From: Anastrepha obliqua
Taxonomy: Eukaryota; Arthropoda; Insecta; Diptera; Tephritidae
NCBI RefSeq assembly: GCF_027943255.1
Contig: NC_072895.1
Span: forward strand, 48,272,001 to 48,336,000
Reading direction: 5' to 3'
Length of the DNA: 64,000 nt
Part shown: positions 1 through 11,599 of the stretch, in pieces
Numbering within the stretch: position 1 is the first letter of the stretch
Layout: each line of letters begins with the position of its first letter
The notes under the pieces: model-generated
What the model saw: the letters and a program-made list of their open reading frames with translations, nothing else
Told to the model about the DNA's origin: nothing
Database searches by the model: none
Position numbers and translations under genes: made by a program

Positions 1-842
1 ACACTGATATTCATTGGGTTCCTAAAGGTCATTATATTAGTCAAAATTACTCCTTTGAGACACAGGTACTGTGGAATGACACGTCATGAGTTCCCTTCCA
101 AGGTAATGCGCTGGCACATTGTCTATTATTCGCGTTCTATATGTATGTTACGATGGAGTTTGCGTTAAAAGCAGTAAGATTTGAGTTCGCTTAAGTTGTA
201 AAAGAGGCGTCAGATCACGTAGATCGTGTGCTTAGCAATTACCTATAACACTGAGCCATTTTCAGCGAGCTAAATGTAAGGTTCATCACCATTACCTTCG
301 ACTTGCATGAGCCCAAAATCATAAAGCTGGTAAAGATATATTATATTATATATTAACAGATTGAACACATGAATTATTAAATATATGTAGTAGCCTGTGC
401 TCCAATTAATGTCCAACTAAGCGTTTTTATGACAATACTCTCGGAAGTTTTCCGTTGCCTATTCAAAGGGGACGGCTGTAAAATTAAACTATTTCTATAA
501 CTTGATATAACACAGTGGGCATGGAGCTCCGGACGAATCGAACGGGTAATCACGCCTTAGTTATGACGTTCGCCTTTCATGTACATATTTTTCTACTGTC
601 GACGCCGTGGTCAAATCTGCTAACTACAGTTTAAGTTCTAAATAAGCTTTTAATACTGACCGATAGGAAGGAAATATTTTCTTTTTGAGAATGGCTAAAA
701 ATTATAAAAAATGGCATCTGTTACCTCCATTCATTTTTTTTTTTCAATATTTGCGAATAATGAAACATAAAATTTATTATAATTCTCTTATCTCAACTAA
801 AATATTTATTATTTTATTGCTAATGTTTTCGTTTTTCTACAG
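1..842. other. Intron 1 of tetraspanin gene 1; nothing recognised
   Basis: Must be intron if gene 1 has the same structure as its neighbours. No transposon, long ORF or plausible tetraspanin start exon was seen. Confidence 0.6.
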
Positions 843-1025
843 GTCATGGGGATAATTCTAGTATGGTTTGGAGCTTGGCTATACAGTAATATTACAGAAG
901 TTGATATAGACAACAGTGAGACTTTGATTGCTACTGTTATTATCGTACTCGGCAATGTTTTACTTATAATGGCGGCATTTGGTTGTGTTGCTACTTACAG
1001 AGAGTCCAAGAGCATGTTGATAGGT
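843..1025 (+). CDS. Tetraspanin gene 1, exon 2
   Basis: 61 codons after a ctacag acceptor and before gtaagt. Encodes the end of TM1, the small outer loop ([11 protein letters not shown]) and TM2 with the intracellular [11 protein letters not shown] turn. Confidence 0.9.
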
Positions 1026-4000
1026 GTAAGTATTTTAACCATTAGTTCTATAATTTTCTCAAAGTCACAATTTATTTAATAAATTATTAGAGAGTGGGTC
1101 AGGAAATAGTGAAATTCAATAAATGAGTTTAAGTTTAAAGTGTCTGCATAAAGATACTTAAAAATTGTTTCATGCGTGAAAATAATTTGATGATATTTTT
1201 TACGTTTGTTTGAAGATTGATTTAAGGGAAGTTTGAATAACTGAGCCAAGTATTAATTGATTTAGACGCAATATGTTCTTGTCTCAATTTTTTTCGCAAA
1301 TACGATTATTTTAATTTTGTTGATAAAATGTTTAAATATTTTTTTGCGGACCTTTTAAGTTTAAAATGTGATATTTTGCGGTATTTTTTTTTTAATTTTT
1401 AAAAATTAATGTTATTAAAAAAACTAGATTTATCAGGTAATTTTAAATATTCTTTATCTTAAAACGGAAATCTTAAAACGCAATAAAATATATAATTGCG
1501 ATGGAAAAACAGAATCGATTTTTTTTTGGATGGCGGGTAATGGCTCCTAATGCACATTTACGAAGCAGGTGCAAAATTAATCACCCAATCCATTAGATTT
1601 ATAATTTTTGCAAATGGCGTCATACGCCAATCGTATTTAACACTTGTGAACGAGACAGGCAAGCAACGGCGGTCAATAAAGTAATGATTTCCATCACCCA
1701 AAATAATTTTTAGTAAAAAACTTATTTACAAAGTTGGATCATTCATTACCATGTTTTATAAAGGGTGGATAAATTTCAAGGGCCGATGTTGAATGTTGGA
1801 CTTCTTTATTTGGGGTTATTTGAAAGAAGAAGTGTACGTCGATAAGCCAGCAACAATTCAAGAGCTAAAGGATGAGATAATTCGGCACATTAACGGCATA
1901 GCACCTCAATTATGCCTCAGCCATTTGGCCGATATTTTGTTCCATGCGTAATTGAGCTATACCAATATTATCATAATAAAGAGAAATGACAATAATTTCC
2001 TAAAAAAATTGTATTTTATTAAAAAACAACACCGATCTTTGAAATTTAACCACCCTTTATATTCCTCGCATAGGAAATTTTTCCAATTTAACCCATTAAT
2101 TGCCATATGCCGTCCCAGAACTTAGACCTTAAAAACTCAAAATTAACTACAACATAAGAAGAATTCTGCATAAAGATGAGAGAAATTGAAGCAACTGAAA
2201 AATTCCGTTGATTTTTCTTTTTCAAAAAATTAATCTTTTTAGAAGCAGCGTATTTTCATCTCGTTAGAAAGAAAACAGTCAATGGGGGCCCACCCTTTAC
2301 CAAGTAAAACTATTCCACTTTCGCTGTACATTTGATTACTTTTTACATTCTACAGTTTTTTTAGAAATCATATTAAAATAACTGAATAATTCTTCTCCAA
2401 TTTTCAGTATGCTGTGATCTTAATTATTTTACTGGTTATACAAATGTTCCTTGTGAGCATCAGTTACACCGCGGCTAATGGCAGTCTCTCTAGTGGCCTA
2501 CAACGTGGATTCGATGAGCTTTGGGATAAAGGATATACTAACTTAAATACAACTTTGTCATTTTATGAAGAGTGGGTAAGAAAAAACAAACAAAAAAAAA
2601 ATAAATAAATAAAAAAAAATAAACAAAAAAAAAAAAAAATTTAAAATAAATAAATTAAAACAGGAAACACAATTCTCGAAACTTTCTTCCAAATATTTTG
2701 CTATTTTTTTACAAACATTTAATAGATTTTCCCTTTTCAGCTCCACTGCTGTGGCAAGAGTAGCGCCAATGATTATTTTCTCATGGACAAAGTCCCACCA
2801 CCCAGCTGTTGCCGCTACCAGGATTGCACAAATGTTCTAAATCTGTATGTGGATGGTTGTGAGAAGAAATTTAGTGATTATGTGGGTGAGAAGACGAATA
2901 GTTTCAACATTATCAGCTGGTGTTTGATTTCGACGGAGGTATTTAACATGTATACACGGGTTGCCATTTATGGTTTGCGCCTAATAATGAAAACTTATTA
3001 AAATAATAATGAAAATGGCCTTAAAGCTTTTTAAAATATTCTCCTTGGAAGTCAATACTCTTCTGGATCCGCTTGAGCCAATTTTCAAAGCACTTTTGCC
3101 ACTCAAAAGTGGATATCTTCAAGACGAGCTGTTTAAACGTTTCAACTGCTTCTTCAGATATTGAAAAACGTTAACCTCGAATTTTATTTTTGATGTGTTG
3201 ATGTTCGTGAATAAAAATAAATCAGAAATCATTAGGTGACAAATCAGGGCTGTAAGACAGACGTCCCACTAATTCGATCTTTTGAGTGCTCAAAAATTCT
3301 CTTGTGTAAGCCGATACGTATTCGGCCTTGCTTTCGTTTTCGGCGGTTGGTTTTCCTTAATTCTTCGATAATTTCTGGCAAACAAATGCTTGTGTTCGAC
3401 GTAGAATTGCCTTTTTTGAGTTTCTCTAGTGGTGCAGTTGGCACATGTCCAGATTTTTCGAAGAAAAGGCAACTTTTTGCTTTGAGGTGGTTCGTTCGCG
3501 AACAACTTTTGCTGGATTAAGCTCGTCTTGGAGAACTTATACTGTCGATTGCTGTTTTGTTTCCAACTCATATGCATAGATCCGAAATTCGTTACCTATT
3601 ACGATGTCATAGGTGAGCTTTGAATCACCGGAACTGAATTTTTTTAACATTTTCTTACACCAATCGCCATGAGTACTTTTTTGGGCAATTGCCAAATTAT
3701 GCGGTATCCCATGAGAAAAAATATTCTTAATCACTGAATCTTCGCACAATATTGAATGTATGCTGGTCCCATTAAAGTCCAATGATGCTTCTATCCCGCG
3801 ATATATTACAATACGGTCTTCCGTTATCAATTTACGCACATCATCAGATTTTTATCGCACAAGAACCGTTTTCGGGCAGCCTTCACGAAATTCATCCTTC
3901 AAGATCTGATGGGCGGACTCCTTGTATCAGCGCTGCACAGCCAAAAGTCCAAGTAAGGTTATCAGTGCCTTGCTGTCTAGATAATCCACGTCGGATATTT

Positions 4001-4319
4001 CCACGAGTTTACTCCATCCTTTGGATGAGATGAATTTTTCATCTCACTGAAAAATGAACAAATTAAGCTTGTCAATGAAAACTTTATATGTAAGTTTATG
4101 CTAAGAAGTACCAAAATTTTCTATAAAGATATCGAATTACAGCTCACCATACGTAGTGTTGTAAAGGCGCATAATATAAATGGCTACCCTCGTACGATGA
4201 ATTACCATAGATTACACAACCAAAACTAATTTTCTTTTCAGTTTATTGGCTCTGTATTTGCTTGCATTTTGGTTGATAGCATCAGAAATTATCGCGATCG
4301 CATACGTTTTTACAACTGA
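843..4319 (+). CDS. Tetraspanin gene 1 (Tsp42E-cluster type), 5' partial
   Basis: Four-pass membrane scaffold protein of the tetraspanin family; acts at the plasma or endosomal membrane by clustering partner proteins (family knowledge). Coding exons: 843-1025, 2408-2575, 2741-2938 and 4242-4319, joined by GT..AG introns, all phase 0, giving 208 residues. The missing start exon (about 20 codons in the neighbours) is not found in bases 1-842, so it should lie outside the window. Visible: TM2 ending in [12 protein letters not shown]3 starting [10 protein letters not shown], the large loop with HCCGKSS, PPSCC, a lone DC and a DGC (six cysteines), TM4, and a short basic tail ending RIRFYN. NGS and NTT are candidate N-glycosylation sites. 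Introns 2 and 4 carry transposon relics but the frame is open. Which Drosophila Tsp42E paralogue it matches cannot be decided by eye. Confidence 0.92.
1761..2058 (+). mobile_element. Short rosa-like (DD41D) deletion derivative
   Basis: Imperfect terminal inverted repeats beginning AAGGGTGG(A/T)TAAATTTCAA, flanked by TA. Between them remains only the transposase C-terminus: [31 protein letters not shown] and a final DILFH. That text matches the mariner-superfamily group I know as rosa/DD41D. About 298 bp, MITE-like, in intron 2 of gene 1. The remaining 700 bases of this intron before it show nothing. Confidence 0.75.
2408..2575 (+). CDS. Tetraspanin gene 1, exon 3
   Basis: 56 codons between ttttcag and gtaaga. 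Encodes TM3 and the first half of the large outer loop, ending in YEEW immediately before the CCG exon. Confidence 0.92.
2577..2665 (+). repeat. A-rich low-complexity tract in short intron
   Basis: Runs of A with AAAT and AAAC units fill most of the 165-bp intron 3 of gene 1. The minus-strand reading frame rich in Phe here is only a shadow of this tract. Confidence 0.7.
2741..2938 (+). CDS. Tetraspanin gene 1, exon 4
   Basis: 66 codons. Starts LHCCGKSS, the tetraspanin signature, then PPPSCC, QDC and DGC, and runs into TM4. Donor is gtattt, weaker than in the sister genes. Confidence 0.93.
3021..4000 (-). mobile_element. Decayed mariner (D34D type) antisense in intron 4 of gene 1
   Basis: Minus-strand reading gives in order [22 protein letters not shown], the long frame 3839-3537 ([13 protein letters not shown] ... 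[11 protein letters not shown]), then [11 protein letters not shown] and the end [10 protein letters not shown] with stop at 3021. This is a mariner transposase of the SETMAR-like kind. The usual GDESWIY is GNEFRIY here, so the first catalytic Asp is Asn. Several frameshifts and stops; clear terminal repeats were not found. Confidence 0.8.
4242..4319 (+). CDS. Tetraspanin gene 1, terminal exon
   Basis: 25 codons plus TGA after a cttttcag acceptor. Completes TM4 ([11 protein letters not shown]) and gives a charged cytosolic tail with several arginines. Confidence 0.85.
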   Translation, partial: FIGSVFACILVDSIRNYRDRIRFYN

Positions 4320-4581
4320 GCAGGAATACGAATAAGGAAAAAAAATGCGAATACCTCGTTCCTTTGCACAACATAGTATTGTTAAATTAGTAGCCGAAAA
4401 TTCGTCGACTCTATACATTTTTGTTTTGTATAAATAGCGGAATATTTATAGTATTTTAGTTTATTGATTATTATAACGCAAGCAACTTAAACCTAAAATC
4501 CTAGTTAAGGTTTTACATTAATATTGAAAAAAATTGTTGTTTAGTTGTAAGTTATAAAATTGTATGATAGCCTTGAAGAAA

Positions 4582-4587
4582 ATTAAA
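4582..4587 (+). promoter_or_regulatory. Possible poly(A) signal of gene 1 (ATTAAA)
   Basis: ATTAAA about 260 bases after the stop. No AATAAA hexamer was seen nearer, so this is the best candidate but weak. Confidence 0.3.
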
Positions 4588-5030
4588 CCCATAAGCAAAT
4601 ATATACTCGTATGTTTTTATTCATTTAGATGTGATTGCGATCCTCCAAATCAGGGTTTCTCAAATTTCAGCTGACACGATAACTATGATCGATTCCTAAA
4701 AAGTCGCAGTATTGTCAAAATAATTGGCCGATTTAGCAGATTTACAAAAACTTCAATGTCCTATAACACCAAGCAGCAGAATTCGCACATATGAGAAAAT
4801 CGATATGTGACGGACGAAAATTTGAAAGATACATTTTTCACATTTTTTGGCACGATTGTTATGAAAAACAACAAATAAGTTGAACTTGGTCGACATTCAC
4901 TTTTATTTTATATCCTTATGTCTATGCCATATAATTTTATGGAATTAGGACAATTTTTTATAATGCTGGGTTCTCACTAGTGATCGTTCAATACCACTTT
5001 TACTTGTTTCTTTATTTATTGGAACAAAAT
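4588..5030. other. Intergenic, nothing recognised
   Basis: AT-rich sequence after gene 1 with no supported feature. Confidence 0.5.
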
Positions 5031-5034
5031 ATTG

Positions 5035-5570
5035 GGTACGGAATAAATATCAATAAAGGTATTGCGGGCAGGGCGAGTCCAACCATGTATACACTAATGA
5101 CTCAAAGCTCGAGAGCAAAGTGGGCCGAGGTGTATATTCCGAACAATTGGGGATATCCTTTAGTTTTCGGCTCCCCGACTACTGTAGTGTCTTTCAGCCT
5201 GAACTGATGGCCAAAAAGAAAGCCGCGACACTGGTGTAGTATAATGCGAACCTGGAGATGATATCTACATTTTCACTGGTAATTAGGCGGCAATAAAATC
5301 CCTCACAAATCCATACATCTATTAACGAGATGGTTGATTCACTTCAACTAAAGGTAACATGGGTTCCTGGCCACTGCGATATTGAGGGTAACTGCAGAGC
5401 CGATGAAGCAGCGAGACTCGGCGGCAAATTGACCGTTGAGTATACAGACAATGACATACAATACATACCCTTACAAACATGTAAGCTACTTATCTTTGAG
5501 GAAATCGTAATAGCAGCGAACGAAAGATGGGTGTATCTCACCGGACAACCGCTTAAACCTAACTTAACCT
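5035..5570 (+). mobile_element. Non-LTR retrotransposon fragment, RNase H domain (LOA/R1-type)
   Basis: Frame 5330-5572 holds VTWVPGHCDIEGN followed by CRADEAARLGG, the RNase H C-terminal motif of non-LTR elements that carry this domain. The upstream piece 5040-5205 (VYIPNNWGYPLVF) reads like the start of the same domain in another frame. No RT motifs remain. 5' truncated and frameshifted. Confidence 0.7.
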
Positions 5571-5639
5571 AAGGTATTGCCTAAAATTCTATTTTAATTT
5601 TTATTACTGAACGGATATTCATTTAGTAATAACAATAAT

Positions 5640-5838
5640 TGGCTCTTACATTCCTTTTTGGGTGTCCGTCTTGATGTTTTTCGCCATGTTTTTATACCGC
5701 CTCCAAATGGTAGACTTGGGTTTATGAGGTGAGGAGCTTTTTTCATGGTAGAAATACTCTCGCACGTTTGCCATTGCCTGCCGAGGGGCGACCGCTATTA
5801 GGAAAAACTTTTTCTAGCATTTGGAAATTCATTTAAAT
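5640..5838 (-). mobile_element. tRNA-derived SINE, truncated and internally deleted
   Basis: Minus-strand match to the copy at 42209-42546: contains gcctgccgaggggcgaccgc, the stretch with catcaagacg, and CCCAAAAAGG. The tRNA-like head is missing. Confidence 0.75.
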
Positions 5839-6327
5839 AAACTAAATATGTCTGTGAAATTTTATAAAAGAACGGAAACAAAAATTATTTTTTCAAACAT
5901 CTCTAAATCCGATTAAGAATTACACAACTCAGGTAGCAACTCACTTCATAAATATTACGGAAAAGGCTCCTTATATTTATGCCAAAAGTTATAGTTTTCA
6001 ACTTCAATCAGTTATAACCAGAATCTACAAGAAAATTAAGCACGAAAAAATAACGGCACGTTGAAATTTGCATGGTCTTTCAAACCAAAATTAAAGAATA
6101 GGCAAAAATAAGATTAACAAACGCTGAATAATAAGCACAACAAAATTAAATTTTAATAATGTAAAATTGTAAAAATCAAATTGTGGAGGAGACCACATAT
6201 ATACGAGTATGTACTTATATAACATTGGATAATGGAATATTGAATAATATGTACATTGGTTTCAACTTCCAACACCGAGTAGACGAATCCTAGTTTTTTC
6301 ATCTCCTCCACTAATATTATGTATATA

Positions 6328-7504
6328 CAGGGTCCGGCACTCGAAGTCTAACCAACTTCAAACCGCTCGCGCAATTGATACATGGGCATCAACTGTCTGT
6401 TAGTTGGGTAAATGACAGTCCAGAGTATTGTTTACAAGTGCGCGGAAGCATTTCGCCAAGAGTAAACGCGAAAAAAGAATATCAGTAATGGATTTCACTA
6501 CAATTATAATATTATTAATATTATATTTATAATATCGAGCACCTTAAAATAAATAAAGTTTTTGTTTCTGGCACCATTAGGCATTACAATGACGCTGCCA
6601 GCATCGCGAAACGTCATGGAGGTGGTCATCAAAAGACAAAGGTGATCATCACGTGAAATGGTACAACAAGTGAAGAACCATTTTGAGCGAAATCCCCGAC
6701 GAAGTACTAATCAAATGGCGAAATAACTGAAAATATCTGACCTTAGCATCCGCGCCGCATACTGAAAAGATCCGAAAGGCGCATGATCCCACACTAAAGC
6801 AGCAACAAGTCAGACTAGAGAGAGCGAAGAGTTGCTTCGCTTGGCTGAAAGCGGTGAATTTCCAAACATTGCGTTTTCTGACGAGAAAATTTTTCAAATT
6901 GAGCACTTCGTAAACTCCCAAAACGATAGGGTTTTTTTGACCGACTGTTCAGACGAGAATTTGAGTCATCGATTGGTCACCAGGAGACAGCATCCGCTAC
7001 AGGTAATGGTTTGGACCGGTGTAACGCCAGATGGGCGCTCTCCAATCGTTTTCATCGCGCCTGGATTATACTCTTTGGCCCATTTTGGAGAGCAAGGTCC
7101 GAACATTAGCGGTTCACCAGTCTCGAGGCACTGAAAAAAGCCATGGCTTGGGCCTGTGTAACCCCAGATGTGCGCTCTCCAATCGTTTTCATCGAGTCTG
7201 GATTATTCTCTTTGGGCCATTTTGGAGAGCAAGGTCCGAACTAAAAGATTCACCAGTCTCGAGGCACCGAAAAAAGCCATTGTCTCCGTGTGAGCCAAAA
7301 TACCTGCAAGTCACATTCGGGCAGGTTGCGATTCGTTTCTGGACCATCTCAAGGCCATAGTCACGGCAAAAGGTGGTCATAAGTAAATTGATTTTTAATT
7401 TTGTATTATTTTCACAAATTTTTTCCCTTGAATTGAATAAAAGTAGTTTTCAAAACGAAATTTATGGTATTTTTAATTCGTTACACCTCGAGTACCGGAC
7501 CCTG
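6328..7504 (+). mobile_element. maT-like (DD37D) Tc1/mariner element, degenerate
   Basis: Terminal inverted repeats CAGGGTCCGGCACTCGAAGT (left) and the near-matching right copy, flanked by TA; 1177 bp. Transposase text: ASIAKRHGGG near the start, ELLRLAESGEFPNIAFSDEK (first catalytic Asp), VMVWTGVTPDGRSPIVFI, then a jump to the C-terminus (ILESKVRT, SHIRAGCDSFLDHLKA in a mixed frame). The middle with the second Asp is deleted. Related to the element at 35554-36684. Contains an internal tandem duplication (own entry). Confidence 0.85.
7019..7291 (+). repeat. 136-bp tandem duplication inside the maT-like element
   Basis: Two direct copies, each running from gtaac..ccagatg..gcgctctcc to the ..ccgaaaaaagcc region; matching points 7021 and 7157 give the period. 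Both copies carry the same internal deletion join, so the deletion came first. Confidence 0.85.
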
Positions 7505-8920
7505 TAGTATTCTTAATCGTATGCGACTGTTTTTCTGGCAGCCATGCAATTCGTTTACCTTCTCGCGCCACATTTTTGTTAGGGCTCTTTCGTTGGCTTG
7601 CTGCCATTTGCTGGAAATTTCTCTTATTGCAGCAAAATGGAAGGAATAAATAATAAAATTTTCGCCATAAAATAAAGTAAAATCCTAATTTTAGCTTGTT
7701 TTATTTCATCAACGATATTCACAGCAAATAATAGTAATAAAAATAGTAGTCTTCCAGACCAACATTGCCGAGGATGGTAGGTACTAGTCCCGGCCGTTGG
7801 ATTTATTTTGTTCACGCGGGGTTAAAGCTCTAACATTTTGGCAGAGCAATTAATTTATTCAAAATATCTCTCTCCAAACTTTAATAGTAGAATTTAACAA
7901 CGAATTTTTATAGTAGATTTTAACCCTTAAAAAGTTTTATTATTCTCTAAACGACAGAAAATAATGTACTATTCTATTGACTACAGTAAAATAAAAAAAA
8001 GTTGTGTCTCACGCACTGATAAGTGATTCATAAGCGATAGAACGCCTCCTTTTTAATTCCTTTGCCAACTGACTGAAAAATCACGTCATAACCAGCTGTC
8101 GTTGCTATTACCAATAATATAAACAAAAGTAGGTATTCTAAAAACTGACCATGAAAATCAACCTGTTCGAGAGTTGAATGAAAGGGAAAAAACAAGAAAA
8201 TATTGACCCACGCAAAAAACAAAAAACAACCACTATGAAATTAAAAACTGAACACGAAAACTCATACATCGCAAAAATGGCAAGCTTCACCTGAAAATGT
8301 ATCATTAGAGAGATAGAGAGAGAGAGAGAATATAGAACAAATAAATAGCGTCGGGAGAAACAATAACAAAATTAAGTTTTATTGCTATGTTATATTTGTA
8401 TGGTTCTACTAATTTGATTTGGAAATCAAAACATAAGAATAAGAACAAGTAGGTGTCGCAGGTTGGCTCTAGGCCTTAGTGCAACAACAAAATCAGCTAA
8501 AAGCAACGAGCAAACAATTGGCCAGCGAACATCAGCTAACAGATGAGAATCGTCAACAACAAAAGACAGCAACGACAGCTACAAAAACACAATAGTAAAT
8601 CCGAGCAACAACAACATCAATCAGCGGTGAGATGAGCACTCAAAAGTGAGCGGGAATGCGATCAAGTCAACAGGCACCTTGCACCTCCAGCGCTTAGTCT
8701 AAACATACACAGTCCAAGTATGATACAACAACGCATACGCCTGATGCGGTGATCTCCCCCATCAAGTGAGTGTGCCCACACATAAATAACTGTCTCCATA
8801 TACACATATAGTGGTGTATGCATTAACGTTTCAAAATAAAAACAATACTGAAGTATAAAATATATATTTATTATAGAATACAGTATGTATGTGGGTTTTT
8901 GTATAATTTCGTATGCGGTG
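7505..8920. other. Intergenic between genes 1 and 2; simple repeats only
   Basis: No ORF or transposon was recognised. It holds a GA microsatellite near 8307-8329 and a CAA/CAG-rich stretch at 8475-8640, the latter of the kind common in fly leaders and enhancers. Confidence 0.5.
8307..8329 (+). repeat. (AG)n microsatellite
   Basis: About ten AG units broken once by AT. Confidence 0.8.
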
Positions 8921-8923
8921 TTT

Positions 8924-8945
8924 TTCAGTCAGTTTACGAACGCGA
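8924..8945 (+). promoter_or_regulatory. Possible initiator (TCAGTC) of gene 2
   Basis: tttttcagtcagtttacgaa resembles the arthropod initiator TCAGTY, about 460 bases before the start codon of gene 2. No clear DPE was found at the expected distance, so this is tentative. Confidence 0.25.
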
Positions 8946-9389
8946 ACTAAGGCCGGCGCAGCGATTGTCGCGAATGGCAAAGTGTTCCAAATAAATAATA
9001 TATAATATTTAAAGAAAATTTAAATTAAAAAAAAACTATTTAAATAAATATTTGCAACAACTATTTCAATAATATATATTGTAATATACAAAAATTGTTG
9101 CTCGAAAGGAGTAACCGACGAAACATGAAAAAGTTAACGATTTTTAAAACTCAACAGATTCATTCGTGAATGTGCGCAAAAAGCTGAACGCTGTGAGCTG
9201 TTTTACCATTTTTGTTTGACAAAACAAAGAACAAAAAACAAAAACAATTAAATCAGGCGAAAGTGAGTTAATACTTGGTTGTACAATTTAATTGCCAATT
9301 ATCTTAAACGTTTACATCATATAGAATTTTTAACCAAAAATTGTGCATACGTTTGGAAGATTTCGTACATACATACTTTCGATTAAAAA

Positions 9390-9449
9390 ATGGGTTTAGC
9401 CAAGGCTACATCGAAGCATTTGTTGCTGCTTTTAAATTTTATATTTACG
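9390..9449 (+). CDS. Tetraspanin gene 2, exon 1
   Basis: 20 codons starting MGLAK, preceded by gattaaaa, ending at gtgagt. Encodes the cytosolic N-terminus and the start of TM1. Confidence 0.85.
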
Positions 9450-11548
9450 GTGAGTAATTATTAAAGTATTGAGGTTAAGTCATTCCTTAGTTGCATTTGA
9501 GAATAGAAGATGCGCTCACAAGCATTTCCGCTCATATTTATGAATATCCATAAGCGCACATAAATAACTATAGACACAAGAATGTTTTCTACGAAATTTT
9601 GCTATTTGCATCATTACCGCAGTGCAAATTGTTCGTTATTATTTTTGTTTTACTGCACCTGGTCAACATCACATTTCAGCTATTTTTAATTCCTTCCAAT
9701 TCCATAGCTGCTTAGGTCAGAGAATAAATAAATAAATAAATTCTGAATAAATAATTATTTTTTCTTACTTGCTTAAATTGAAATAAAATTGTTTATTTTT
9801 CAATAGAGGGAATATTTTTTTTTAATATGTATAACTTGTAGATAGAAAGGATAAAGTTATAAATTTTCAACACCAAGTTTGGTAAAATGATTAGAAGCAC
9901 TTAAATGTAAAAAATTTATATAGAGAGAAAAAAATTGATTACTCATCGTTTTCGAAGTAGTTCCTTTCCGAAGTAATAGACTTCAGGCGATAAACAATTC
10001 TATAATCAAACGATTTTTAAAATACAATTCTCGGAATTTAGACTTTATTTTTCATGGCGAGTTCTATTTTATATCTTCTACTATATAAAATGGGTGTTTT
10101 GAAGTGGTAAATAGTGTTTTATGAAGAGATAACGCCTAACGGGACCATATCCTATGAAAAAGAATATTTTGATGGTAATTGTAAATCTCTTCCTCAGAAA
10201 TTAGATCAAAATGATAACCTAGTGAAATAGTGTGTTATCGTTTTGCACACTGTATGAGCTTCTTTTCCACAAATCTGGCCCTTTTCCACAATTATCCACA
10301 AATTTGTTGTTTAAAACAAAGCCAATAATAATTTTTTACCGTCTACCTTTTTTTTTAACTATGCCAATCCTTTATACCGGCTTTTTAAATGCTTAATTCT
10401 CGGTACTTTTTTGGCAGATATTATAACTTCGCTCATATAACAGTTGCTTGCAAAAGTCTAACGGAATTCAGGTAGGTATATTATTTTGAGATAGGTACCA
10501 TTATTTTTATAATCATGCTGGGAACCGATTTAACAACAACTATCTGTAGGTCCCTCCATTTATGGAACAACATCAAGACGCACGCCTCAAATAGGAGGAG
10601 TAGCTCGGCCAAACACCCAAAAAGGGTGTACGCGCCAATTATATACAGTCTGTGTCAGAAGAAAAGAACCGGGGTTTTCTTGTAACCTCAAGATATATTT
10701 CATTCTGGTTTCTGCTGCGTAATAGCCCCACTCAAAGGCTACGACGCCAGTGCCAACTCAGGTAAGTGTCGTTCGAAACTTTCTTGTAAACGCTACCAAA
10801 CAAAATTGAGTGAGAAGTACACGAAGTGTTTTTAGGAGGTATTTTTATGCACGCATTCGAAAGGGCCAAAATTATCTTTCGCCGCGGCTGAAAAAGTAAT
10901 TAAAAAAGTTTGTTGTGATGTGGAATCAGCGGTATAAGGTATATAAAAATGTTGAAGACTTTTCCCAATGCGGCTTGAAGCGAGGGACGACAAAACAGCA
11001 GATTAAAGTGATCGTCCAACTTTTGAATCGGGACCCTTCTTTGTGACTACGCCAAGCACGATCAGTTCTTTCTAAAAAGAGAATAGATGTGAGTATCAAC
11101 ACCAACGAGCGTCGACAGAAGGAGGCGAACATATTCTACCGCCCCATATCATTAAAACCACTGCTCTCAGAGAAACACATTGGGAAACAACAAAATAAGA
11201 AAATGGTGTTACAGTATTGGACTGGCCTTCCCAGTCCCCAGACGCCAAACCCTTTGAAAGTGTGTGAGAAACTATGAAAGCACATCTTGCCGGAAGGCTA
11301 GACCATGATTTAAAGCAACTCTTGCGTCAAGCTCGCAAAATCTAGTCCTGTTTGTCGACGAGCTACGCAGAAAAGCTGGTTAAAAGCGTGAAGAAGATGC
11401 CAGTCTATACTCGACAACGATGGAGACTACACGGCTTACTGAGTAATTGCGACTCGTAGTGGTGTACATACTTTCATGTAAAAAAAATTTTAAATATATA
11501 TCTTTTATACTTCATGAATATTCGCGGTTCCTTTTTTCACACAGACTG

Positions 11549-11599
<51 letters not shown>

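Noticed and set aside
120..190. A start exon for gene 1 (ATG..GCAGTAAGA near 152-180)
   Set aside because: The reading MEFALKA lacks the TM1 start and is too short compared with the 20-23 codon exon 1 of the sister genes.
2558..2746. 62-codon Phe-rich minus-strand ORF
   Set aside because: Product of the A-rich tract in intron 3 of gene 1.
3236..3577. Overlapping ORFs on both strands as host genes
   Set aside because: They lie in the decayed antisense mariner; the motif order shows transposase.
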